Below are positions 35,601 through 45,670 of a stretch of 64,000 nucleotides of DNA, piece after piece (the stretch's first letter is position 1; each line of letters opens with the position of its first letter). The stretch covers positions 44,557-108,556 of the forward strand of contig BBXU01001784.1 in assembly GCA_001598975.1 (NCBI GenBank), written 5' to 3'. The notes below the pieces were generated by a model. That model saw only the letters and a program-made list of their open reading frames with translations, was not told the origin of the DNA and did not search any database. The position numbers and the translations under genes are program-made. This DNA comes from Parachlorella kessleri (Eukaryota; Chlorophyta; Trebouxiophyceae; Chlorellales; Chlorellaceae).

Positions 35601-36285
35601 TAAGCGACCAAGCCTTTTATGCTAGCATAACCTTCCGCCATAAGAACAATTTGGAACACTAGCAGTTGCCAGCACTTTAAGCGACCAAGCCTTTTATGCT
35701 AGCATAACCTTCCGCCATAAGAACAACTTGGAACACTAGCAGTTGCCAGTGGACCAGCAGTTGCCAAGGCTCACCATGACCTCCATAGAGACAGGGCAGA
35801 GGAAAGAGGGCGGCACCACCTTGCCCTGGATGGACTTGTCTTGTGAAGGTCTGCGGCGACAAAGCCACGAATTGACTTGGAATGAGAATTCCCAAATAGT
35901 GTATGGACGCATGGCTGACAGGAACACGGTGTCCATATCCTGCACAACGATACTACGCAGGCGACACCAGGCAGTGGGTAAAAACATACTACAGTCACCT
36001 ATGCAGCGGCAGCCCTGCTCTGCCCTTCTGCCCAGCCCGCACTGGCCGGCTAAGCTTTACGTACAAAACCCGGACTGGCGGCCACGTACAACAGCCTACC
36101 CCAGGCACGTCACCAGTAACTCACTCAGCAGCAACCCTGGGCACTGGGGCGGCCTCCACCTCCATCGGGGCTGAGATGGAACTCATTCGGCTGGAGGGTT
36201 CCGGGCTATCGCTCCGGTGCTGCTCGCTCTGCTGCGACCCGGACCGCCCAATTAGCTTGCCCAGGTGCTTCACCACACCGCTCAT
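32676..36285 (-). CDS. U-box and WD40-repeat protein, probable E3 ubiquitin ligase
   Basis: 473 aa in ten exons: 36285-36125, 35850-35775, 35537-35385, 35225-35121, 34963-34853, 34593-34387, 34138-33899, 33629-33477, 33193-33121, 32818-32676; all phases agree. Residues 1-53 are a Ser-rich leader starting MSGVVKHLGKLIG. A complete U-box covers about 66-135 (PPSFLCPVSMEVM joined to VDPVILATGHTYDRSSIERW and CPVTG); its first intron splits it. It should bind an E2 enzyme and transfer ubiquitin. A linker of about 35 residues precedes WD40 repeats, with seven clear units ending in VRVWD-like strands (such as SGSYDKTVRVWD) and an eighth GH...GVW unit at the C-terminus, together probably one beta-propeller for substrate binding. 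Intron 2 holds a 77-base tandem duplication. The first exon was chosen because it alone gives an ATG and a phase-2 donor matching exon 2. Confidence 0.9.
35594..35747. repeat. Two-copy 77-base tandem repeat in U-box/WD40 intron 2
   Basis: Copies 35594-35670 and 35671-35747 are head to tail and differ at one position (AATTTGG versus AACTTGG), so the duplication is recent. Each copy contains TTTTATGCTAGCATAACC, with a small palindrome around GCTAGC. The pair lies in the intron that interrupts the U-box, close to the exon 2 donor at 35775. Confidence 0.95.
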
Positions 36286-36787
36286 CTCTTGCTGGGGTGG
36301 GCAGCCGTGGGCTGTAGAGGGCTGGAGGTGTCCGGCAGAAGCCGCTACAGCCCGGAAAAGCGGACCACCTCGAGACTAGGTGCACACGTGGCTGAGCTAA
36401 AGGGTAGGCAACGCCTGCCGCGGACACGCCAACGTGCTCAGCAATCAACAGAAGATCGCTGAGACCAAAAGGACGCCTTGTAGGTGGGTAGTCACTCACA
36501 GCAGGGGGGTTTCAGACTGGCGCCCTTTTCCTTCCGACACAGATCAGCAAGCATTTGGCAGGCTATGCATGCTTACTTTTGTACATGAACTTATTGCAAG
36601 GGTAGTTCTCCGGTGACATGTTATGCCACCTTGAACATGGTGCCACATGGGCTCCGTGACAGTCACAGCCCGTCCTGCAGAGGTTACATTGCAGTCAGCT
36701 AGGGAAAGCATGTTCGGAGGCACTAACAAGGCGCCAACATAGCCCGCAGCCCGTCCTGCACACTTCCTGCAGGAGGCTAGCAGCGGT
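36286..36787. promoter_or_regulatory. Divergent upstream region, U-box/WD40 gene / protein kinase
   Basis: 502 bases between the two start codons. CAGCCCGTCCTGCA occurs twice in direct orientation (about 36667 and 36742), the second copy close to the kinase ATG. Its role is unknown; no TATA box is evident. Confidence 0.4.
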
Positions 36788-39700
36788 ATGCCCACAGACA
36801 CCATACGGGGGTCGCCCTATGAAAAGGGCCTGTACTTTGTGGGCGGCACTTATGGCACAGCACAGTGGCAGGTGCGTCTGTAAGCCGACGGACTGTGTAG
36901 GCAGAGAAGGGCCGCGCGAGGAGTGCTTTCTCCCGAAGTTGTTTCCGGAGCCTTTCTCTGAGTTCCAGCGCCCGGGTTCGGAGGTCCAAGCCCTGAGCCA
37001 GCGTGCGGTGGCTTGCCATCGACCAGCGAGGGTATGCGCACAAGTTCGTGCTGAGCTGTGGCGTACCTACCTTGGTAAGAAGCGTTGGTCCACTGCAGGT
37101 GGGGACGCGGTATACCCTGGAGAAGGTGCTGGGGCATGGCGGCTTCTCCTCGGTGTGTCTCGCTAACGACCACCAGACTGGCGAGAAGGTGGGTAGTGCG
37201 CGTTCCTCTGCTGTGGCAAGAGTCATGCCGGGGCCCCTTAGTGAATGGTCACGAGGTGCTAAGCATGCAGTTGTCAATAGGGCAAGGCTGCTGCCTTCCT
37301 TGCGGTACATTAGACCGCAATGACCAGCAGGCCGAGAATGAGGGGTTGCGGGCCAGTTGCACCAGTGCGCTGCAATTGCAGCCACCAAGCTCACCTTCAC
37401 CATCCATTGCCCTCGCTAGGTCGCCCTGAAGCGCATCCCCGACGTGCTGAGCTCCCCCGAAAACGCTAAGCGCGTGCTGCGTGAGGTGTGCATCCTGCGG
37501 AGGGTGACTCACCCCAACATCATCGGCATTAGGGACTGCTTCGTGCGCCCCTCGGCCACTGGTGAGGGCATGCTACCCATACCAACGTGCCTTGCCTGCA
37601 GGCTGAAAGCCTGAATTCTACTCCAGTATCACCTTGCCCTGGCCAGCTTTTGGGGTTTCGTTGTAACAAGTGCCCCAGTGATGCCCAAGCATGACCCGAG
37701 AGCTTTAGGCACAGCCTGCAGGAGCACAGTCTCCCAGGCCTGCTTGAGCATAGTGGCATGGCGGCCTAGCCCTTGATGGGGCCTAGTCAGTTTTGAGTCA
37801 AGAAAAGTTGCACATCTTGGGCCTGCTTCCAAATGGTGGCTGCAGGGCAGTGCCGCCTAGTGAATGGCAAACTGGTAAACATATCCATCGACGTCTACAT
37901 AGCCATGGAGTTTGCTGAGGGCGGGGACCTGTTCCACCTTAAGGGCCAGATGTCAGGTGCGTGATCTTGCCGCCCCGCCCACCAGCGCTTCTTGCTTTGG
38001 ACTTTGTCCCCTGGCGTAGCTACGTCGTGATACGGCTGACCCCTATACTTTTCAAGGGCCACGGCAAAGGTTAACATGTGCACTGCTGATGACTTACCTC
38101 TTTTCCATTACACCAGAGAGCATGATGAGGGTGAGGGATTGTACCCTAAATCACTGCACAGATACCTCCTCAGTGTGTCAAAAGGGTGAACCCTGCTGGA
38201 GCTGAGGAGGTCATTCAGTGTCAATATGCACCACGGATGAAATACACTCATCTCTCAGCTCCCCTACGAGCCTCTGTTGCTCTGCTGCAGCCGATGAGGT
38301 CAAGTCCATCATGTGGCAGCTGACCTACTGTATCAAGTACCTGCATGACCTCCATGTGTGGCACCGGGACCTCAAGTCCCAGAACGTGTTTGTCAGCTGG
38401 GAGGGAGGACAGCTGGTGGCCAAGGTGCCTAAGTGCTGCGGCTTGGCTGCTTGCTTGTGTGTGTGTGGGTGTGGGTGGGTGTGGTGGTGGTGGTGGTGGG
38501 GGGGGGATCTGTCTTCTTGTGTCAGGGGTGACAAGTCGTGCAGGGTGGCTGCTGTTGTAGGGGGTTCTGGAGGAGGTGGGAGCGCATGTTTGTTAAGCTT
38601 GGGCTAGTATAGGCGGGAGGCATCCAGGTGTTATTGGGTTTGAGCTTCTTGCTTCTGGCTGGTGTAAGAGTCTGTGTAGTCAGGTGGAGGGGAGGCTGAA
38701 CTGTTGGGCTGTCAGCAAGTGCAGGAGCGACAGTGGTTGGCTTGCCTCATGTGGCCTGTTGCTGCCGTGCATGGATGCTTGCTTGGGAGGCTGCCGTGTG
38801 TGGGATGCTGAGGGATGGGTTCATGGCATCATTTTGTCACTCATTGCTAAGAGTGTCGCTGCTTGGTCCACCGCGTGTTGCACTGGGGCAGTTTGTCGGC
38901 ACTGTGTGCTCGGTCCAGTGCTGCTGAGCCCCGCCCTCTGCAGTTGGGCGACTTTGGGAGCGCAAGGTCCGCCATACCGGAAGGCTACTCCTTCATAGAC
39001 CCCCGGCCACCATCCAGCCAGACATTGCCGGTGGGTGGCAAGGCGCCATGGGTGGCAGATGCAGATTGTTGCCAGCAATTGCAGCCCGACCAGTCGGTTA
39101 CAACGCTCATTGGGGAGAATGGCTCCAATGGATGGAAGATGGCCTAGAAGCGTTACCCAGGGTCCACCAGGTGAGGTGGGTGGCTGTCTCTGGGGGCACG
39201 CCTGTTCTTGCGGGTGCTCCCATGCGCTCGCTCCGTGTGCCATGGCTTTGTTACATGGCTTTGTTACCCGTGGCCATCACGACTGGCAACCCTTCTGGGG
39301 CGAACAGGCTCCTATGTGTTGCGAGTGGCCATTGGTACCTTCTCAGTACCCTTCTGCCCAGCCGGCCTTGTCTTGCAGGCGGATGCGCCGCTGCACAGCT
39401 GCCCCAGCTATGATGAGATGCACCGTGAGACCCGGCACCAGGACATCTACCTGCGCTACGAGGATTCGGCCTGCGGCAAGCGCTCGGGCTTCAAGGCGCC
39501 CCTCACAAGAGTGGTGGCCACCCCCTGCTACAGGTCGGCAGTGTGAGGGGCCTTCGCCCTTGGAATTGTGCGTAGTGCAACTTGAAGCACTGCCCCTCGC
39601 ATGGCTGCCCAGAGGTTTCTTCTTAATGGAGGCACACCCCTTGTCCTTTACTGAGGGGCTATTCTTGAAGGCAATGGAATTGGCTCCAGAGCCCGTGCTA

Positions 39701-42700
39701 ACCATTGTTGCCTTGCTTGCTGCCAGATGCGGCGTGGTGCCAGGACGACATGGCCGTACCTGGAGCGCTTGTCTGCACTATACTGGAAGGATCATACCTG
39801 GTGTGGATGCTTCCCTTCGGCACTGGTGCCTTCCCAGCAGCGACAGCGCTGCTTGAATCGAGAAAGGTCGCCTGTGTGCAGGGCGCCGGAGGTTGTGATG
39901 TCACGTGGCGGCTACAGCGCGGCCATCGATGTCTGGGGCCTGGGCTGCATACTGGGGGAGCTGCTGCAGCGCGTAGCCCATGTGGGCTCGGCCGCCACAC
40001 CCCACCTGCAGGTCAGACATGTCAACCGCTTCTTTATTTCCGGGTTCAGCTTCGAGTTCGGGTGCCCATTGGTTTAGCGTCTGGCTTGTGTGGCCGAGGC
40101 CGCCACACCCCACCTACAGGTCAGGCTTGTCAACCGCTTCTTTGTTTTCGGGTGTGGCTTTGAGTCCGGGTGGCCAATGGTTAAGGGTGTGGTTAATGTG
40201 GGCCAAGGGGAGACACCCCACCTACAGGTCAGGCTTGTTAACCACCGACTCATTTGGCAGTCACCGTAGTGTGTGAGGTGGTGAAGTTCACTGGGTTGCC
40301 CGCATGGCTTCATCTGCTGCACACTACCTGCATGGGCAGCTGCCCGTGCGGCAACTCTTTGGTGTCAGGTTGCCTTGCACTTTGCCTCGGTTGCGCGGAC
40401 GGACGAGCAGGAGTGCGCTGTGTCGACGACTGTTCATTGTCTCAGGGATTGGAGTTTGAAGGCCGAACAGCACATATGTCATGTTGAAGTGTTGTCCCGT
40501 GACCCCTTCTGCTTCAGGTGGCGCCGCTGTTCGCCATTCATGACATGCCTAAAACCCCCACCGATGGGGACCAGTACATTGGGGGCCCCGGCAACCAGAC
40601 CACCCGCATCGAGCTGCAGGCTAGTTCCGTTCCGTATGGCAGGCAGCAGTGTGGTTGTTTTGCAAAGTCCAGCCGTACAGCGTCACAGCGGTTTCTGTTA
40701 TAGCTCAACTGAGAGCTAGCATATATTTCGGGCCCCGGATAGGTCGAGTTGAGCTGCATTGCAGGATTTAGTTGATTGGAGTTGAGCCTTCCTTGTTGCA
40801 GTTGGCTCGAGTTTAGGTGGGTTGCCACGTTCAAATGCTGATGAACCCGATGCTGCCACGGCTTCTGCTGCTTCAGGCGCTGTTTGACGTGATAGGCACC
40901 CCTGCCTGGGCAGACGTGGCGGCAGTTGAGCTTCCCGCATGGCGCAACTACCTGCACCGCTTGCCCGGCAGAGCTCCCACACTGTATAGGAGGTGGGCGG
41001 ATGCTCGAGGACTTGAGCGGGCAGTTTTTTCGCTTCCGACCTGTGATTGGCTGCTTTGACACTGCCACGGGGATTGCCTTGGGATTTGCCAGGAGCTGCT
41101 GTCGCATGCGCTGACAAATCACCATTGTGCCCTTGGCCTTTTCTTCACATACAACGTTTGCAGGATAGCCATGTATTGGGCAGGTGGAGTCTTGACGTAC
41201 GTACAGGGTGCCAGGTTGTGTTGCCCTCCGTTTAAATTTGCTGGCAGTGCAGGGGTTGCTGCAGTGGTGCATGTGCATGCAGGCCATCAGCCTCCTGAGG
41301 GGACCTTTCTTCTGGCCTTTGATACATGCTCCCAGATCAGCTTCTGGCACAGCGTGGCTTGATCTGATAATCGTCTCAAACGTGCTGCTATTGCAGGTTT
41401 GGTGCGGCAGGAGAGGTGGCAATCGACCTCCTAAAGCGCATGCTCAGCTTTGACCCCTGGCGGCGATGTACCGCCGATGAGGTGTTGGCCCACGAGTACT
41501 TTGGTGACTTCATGTCCGAGGACTCAGGTGGGCTTGACTGTTAGCTGCGCCCCACTCCGATATTATAACGGTTGGGAAACCCATGACTGCAAGGGACTTG
41601 CGCTTCACCATGCAGCAATTGCTGGGGAAGCGAATAGGTTCTGGTCGCAGCCACTGGATGCTGCCTTTGGCACCATGTTTGGGATGGCTTAGGACCGCCT
41701 CCAAGCAGCCACACCCACTTTGCCGTGTGCTTTCGCGCCCTGCAGGATCCCTGGACGAAGCGCTGGTTGCCGTCAACGGCGGCCCACAGCAACAGCAGCA
41801 GCAGCAGCGCCGCGGCAGCAAGGCACTGCTCCACAGCACGAGCGAGCAGAGCGTGGTGTCAGAGGGGGCTCCTGCAGCGCAGGCATCGCCCCCGATCATC
41901 ATACCCATACCGCCCGCTGCAGCGGCAGCAGCGGCGGCGGCAGCAGCAGCAGCTGGCGGTGGTGGTGGTGGAGGTTCCATTGGAGCACCTGGGCTGGCCT
42001 CGTACCGTAGCAGGTCTATCGGAGCGATGTCGCCCCCTGCGCGGCTGCCCCCCCTGCCACCGCACCATAACGCCCAGAGGCGTGCCGGATCCATCGGCCT
42101 GCCATCACCACCAGTTGTGGCAGCGGCGGCCGCAGCAGCGGCAGTGCAGGCGGCTCAGGCAGCCGGTGGTGGGGCCGTCCTGGGGGACGGCGGTGGGGGC
42201 CTAGCACCTGCTGTGCTCTCTCCTAGGGCTGGCTCCATGGGGGCTTTTGCACAGCAGGCATTGCAGCAGCAGGCTCAGCAGCCGCAGGATGTGAGCTTGG
42301 GTACTGAAGAAGCCGGCGCAACAGCAATCAGCGGTGATGTGGCCATGTCGGATGTGTCGCCCTTCCAGCAGCCAGCAGCACAGCAGCAGCAGCTGCAGCA
42401 ACCACCGGAGCAGCCGCAGCATGCGAAGCGTGCGCAGCAGGGGGAGGAGGAGCGCATCAGGCACTACTGGGAAGAGAAGGACCCTGCCAGGTGTGACGTA
42501 CAGGCTGCCAACAGCAGCTGTCAAGTCGTCTCTGTGCCTTGATGCCCAGAATTAGCCAGGTGCTTGGGGGCTGGCCTGATGTGGTGTCCGCCTGTTACTA
42601 CTACATTCCCACTCGCAGATTGGCACTTTCCAAGTAGACAGCAGGTTGCGGCGCAGTGAGGGCAGCATAGCATAAAGGAAAAAGTGCCACAACATCCAGG

Positions 42701-44261
42701 AACCATAACAGTTTCCATCACTAACATGGACAGCATCGAGAATCATCAGCCGCCGTGAAGGTCACTGATTACGTCACCGCAGGGCGCTGGGCATGCTGGA
42801 GGACGAAATGGCCACCATCACGGCAGTCACCCCCGGCTCCGAGGGCTGCCAGAAGCTGCGGGCGCTGTTAGAGCTGGAGTGCGAGGCCATTGCAGCCAGC
42901 CACGGCGGCAGCTTTGCGCCCGCAGCGGCGCACTCTGTCAAGCGGCGGTTCAAGCTGCCGGTGCCGGAGGCGGGGGTGCTGAGCGGGCTCTTTCAAAAGG
43001 CGGGCCCAGGGTTGCAGGTAGGGCTCGTGTCGCTGAGGTGTCGGTAGGGTGTGCTCTTATCTGCACAAGGGGCATGCTTCTAGCCCTTCCAGGCGACCTC
43101 CCAGATACCTGAGGCCACCCTGCGTGGGCCTTGGTGCTTGGTGCCCACAAGCACAAGCCCACAAGGCCATAGGCATGATGACCAGGGCATCGGCGCTGGA
43201 CGGCAACGTTCGTTAGCCCACGTGTGTTTTCATGACGGCCATTGATTTTTCATAACTCATAATCCGAATCAATATGGGTCACTCAAGCAAACTATGGGCT
43301 TCCTTTGTGCAGTTGGATACCGCGGGTGACATCTTTGACCCGTCAGACTATGGAGCCCACCGCCTCAGCAATGTGGCAGGTGAGGCACAGCTCACTTGAG
43401 CTTTGTGTCTGGCACACGCACGACTAGGTGGTGGTCTGCTTGGAGACCCGGTGTATACAGATAGAGGATGTGCCAGTACGGCCCCAAGCTTTTGTCGATT
43501 TGTGTGCCAGTGTAGCGAGTGAGACAGGGTGGTTGCCACCGTGGCATGTGCCCGGTGCAGCGGGGATGCTTTGCAAGCTTATTCTCATCTGTCGTGGCTC
43601 GTGCTTGCCACCTGCTGTTGGCTTTCACAAGAAGAGGGCAAAGGTGGCTCCTTGTCGCCCGGGCAGACCTACTCATGACATCGCCTGGGCAGGCCGACGA
43701 TTGTGACCTGCCAATCCCCGCCTGCAGATACTTGGCAGGTAGAGCTTGACCCTGAGAAGTACCTGGGCCCTCAGAGGCACGGGGAGTGGACAGCCTTCAG
43801 CGGGGCAGGTGGGCAAAGGGGCTGCCATGCTGCTGCCTCTGCTGCAACGAGGAGAAGGATTGGTGCCGTCTGGCAGACAGGGGACACATGCTGAGAGTGC
43901 TGTGGATAGGGCCTTGCTGCTGGCAGTCGTTGTCTGCGAATCGAACGATGGCGGGAAGCTCAACCTTGTTGTAGCAGTGTTCCCATCCTTCTGGACGAGA
44001 ATGGAAAGACTCTTTTGCTTTCAAGTGCCCCGCCGTGTTGTTCATAGTCTCATCCCTGCCATTTGAAACCTTCCTTACATGCTTCGTTACCCGTTCAGAC
44101 CCCGTTGGCTGTACTTTCTTACCCCGTTGGCTGTGCTTGCTGCTTGTGCAGGCCCTCCCCCGGGCCCCCGCTGGGGGGTGACTGCCACCCCTCCTGGAAT
44201 GGACGAGGCCAGCATGGACCCCCGCATGGCAGCCGTCATCAAGGCTCAGCAGCTGCGGTGA
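36788..44261 (+). CDS. CMGC-type Ser/Thr protein kinase with expanded activation segment
   Basis: 839 aa, sixteen exons, in phase: 36788-36871, 37099-37188, 37420-37561, 37846-37956, 38291-38424, 38944-39030, 39379-39533, 39882-40011, 40518-40619, 40877-40992, 41397-41527, 41746-42490, 42783-43017, 43313-43379, 43728-43808, 44152-44261. Kinase domain about 33-425: Gly-loop GHGGFSSV (40-47), VALK Lys62, helix-C Glu80, HRDLKSQN with Asp169, DFG Asp190, APE at 269-271, then GYSAAIDVWGLGCILGELL, typical of CMGC (MAPK/CDK-like) kinases. DFG and APE are about 79 residues apart, so the activation segment carries a large insert (exons 6-7); no TxY motif is evident. The C-terminal half is Gln/Ala/Gly-rich with repeated R-S/A-GSIG/SP elements. 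Intron 9 has a GC donor (CAG|GCTAGT). Catalytic residues are intact. Confidence 0.88.
39990..40233 (+). repeat. 108-base tandem repeat spanning the kinase exon 8 donor site
   Basis: Three sites reading CACCCCACCT(G/A)CAG|GTCAG occur with exact 108-base spacing; the GT of each potential donor follows the exon-like CAG at 40011, 40119 and 40227. The first is the real exon 8 end; the other two lie in intron 8. The segment between (GTCAACCGCTTCTTT...) is also repeated. Use of a later donor would insert an in-frame stop, near 40077. Confidence 0.85.
41746..42490 (+). other. Low-complexity exon of the kinase (poly-Gln, poly-Ala, poly-Gly)
   Basis: Exon 12 is the longest exon. It encodes a Gln run, a run of about 13 Ala followed by 7 Gly, and further Ala and Gln tracts, built on imperfect CAG/GCA repeats. 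Between the tracts a short element recurs four times: GSIGAPG, RSIGAMSPP, AGSIGLPSPP, AGSMGAFA. The Arg and Ser positions make it a possible phosphorylation or docking element. Confidence 0.7.
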
Positions 44262-44466
44262 TGCGCATGAGACTTACATCTGGTCAGGCGCTGCTTGGAA
44301 TCCGGGATGGCAGCCGTCATCAAGGCTCAGCAGCTGCGGTGACGCGCAGGAGACTCACGGTAGCTCAGCGCCTGGCTGGGGGCTGCCCCATGAACGATCA
44401 CACCATGGTGTCGGCCGCTTGGACTCCCGGATGGCAGCCTATACCAAGGCTCAGCAGCTGCGGTGA
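44226..44466 (+). repeat. Three copies of the kinase C-terminal coding sequence
   Basis: The last codons of the kinase gene (44226-44261, MAAVIKAQQLR plus TGA) recur downstream at 44307-44342 (same peptide and stop) and 44431-44466 (MAAYTKAQQLR plus TGA). The flanks, G(A/C)GCGCA..GAGACT and CT/TCCCGGATGGCAG, are partly repeated too. Spacings are 81 and 124 bases. The extra copies fall after the stop codon, in the presumed 3' UTR. Confidence 0.85.
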
Positions 44467-45670
44467 CGTGCAGGGCACTTGTGCGTGAGGCTCATCTCAG
44501 ATGAAGTGCATGGGTCAAGGCAAGCAGCAGCTGGTGGGCAAGGAGTTGCAGGGCTTGCAGCCGTGTGAAGTGCATGTGGTGGTGAGTAGGGCAGGGAGGG
44601 CTTGTCATGGACAGCGTTGTGCAGCCCCTGTATCAGCCAAAGGTCTGTCATAGCGGGCTGCCTGACAGGGCATCCTGAAAGAGGCGGCTGGTAGTGCGGG
44701 TAACAGGCGAGCCCGGCTTTCTGGCAGGCATCATGCGGTGGATGTAAGGCGGCGGCAGTAGCAGCAGCAGCAGCAGGACAGACGATGTGTCTGCCACTGG
44801 GAGCGCAGAATGTCGCCTATTGAATGGTTCTTGGTATGGGTGGCAGGTAGTGCGAACAGGGAGTGTGAGCTGGGCTGAACTAACAGGACTGGGTGCAGAG
44901 TGCGCCTGAGTCTTGCTTGAGTTCTGGTACTTGGTACCATAGTCTAGGCTGCTGGTCATGGTGAGGAGGTACTCGTGTACCATAAGCCAGAGCCAGTTCG
45001 TGAGAGCGTTGTCGCCACTTGCAGGCCAGTGGGAGAAGTGGCATGTTGGGCACTCTTTGCAGGAGGCGCTTCAATGTGTCAGCATTTTCTGTAAGAGTAT
45101 GGCGCGCGTGGTTTGGTGTATGCTACCCTTGCTTGCTCTTTTAACATCCCCTGGTGTATTGCATGCATGCTGAACAAATGCTACATCATAAGAAAGGAAC
45201 CAGCATCTTTCGTTCCAATCTGTTTGCTATGGTGAGCGCTCAGGTAGCCCAGGGCAGCCAAGGGTCTTGTATACCATGCTTTTGCCAATATTTCGATGCA
45301 AACAGCTAATGTTACACTGGTTAGGTGATTAGTTGTCATTTGTACAGGCCTGGAGGTTTGGGAATCATCTCATGCAGTCAGGCAGATCTACCTGTTGCTG
45401 AGTTCGAAGGGGTTGGCAGGACCTACATCTAGATCAGTTTGCCTCTGTAGCGAACATGCTGGCCCTGTATTACACCCAGACTCGGTTGGAGATGCACACC
45501 TCGCACCAATAAAGAGACAGCACTTAAGTCGAGACTTGGCCGTGGAACTTCAAGTGGTTAGCTAGGCGGGCTGCAGGCAGGCGCCAACGACCTCGCCGCA
45601 CCACCAGGGCCTTTAATAAGGCGGCACGTCAATGGCAAGGAGACACAGGGTGGCGCCTTTTGAGCATGAA
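44262..45670. other. Convergent intergenic region, kinase / SBP2-like gene
   Basis: About 1.4 kb. The left end contains the repeated kinase tail copies. A TGTAA pentamer occurs near 45090 and could be a poly(A) signal of the kinase gene. No gene was recognised in the rest. Confidence 0.45.

Noticed and set aside
41510..42094. Minus-strand frame opposite the kinase low-complexity exon
   Set aside because: It is a shadow of the CAG/GCA repeats; the plus frame is joined in phase to the kinase domain.
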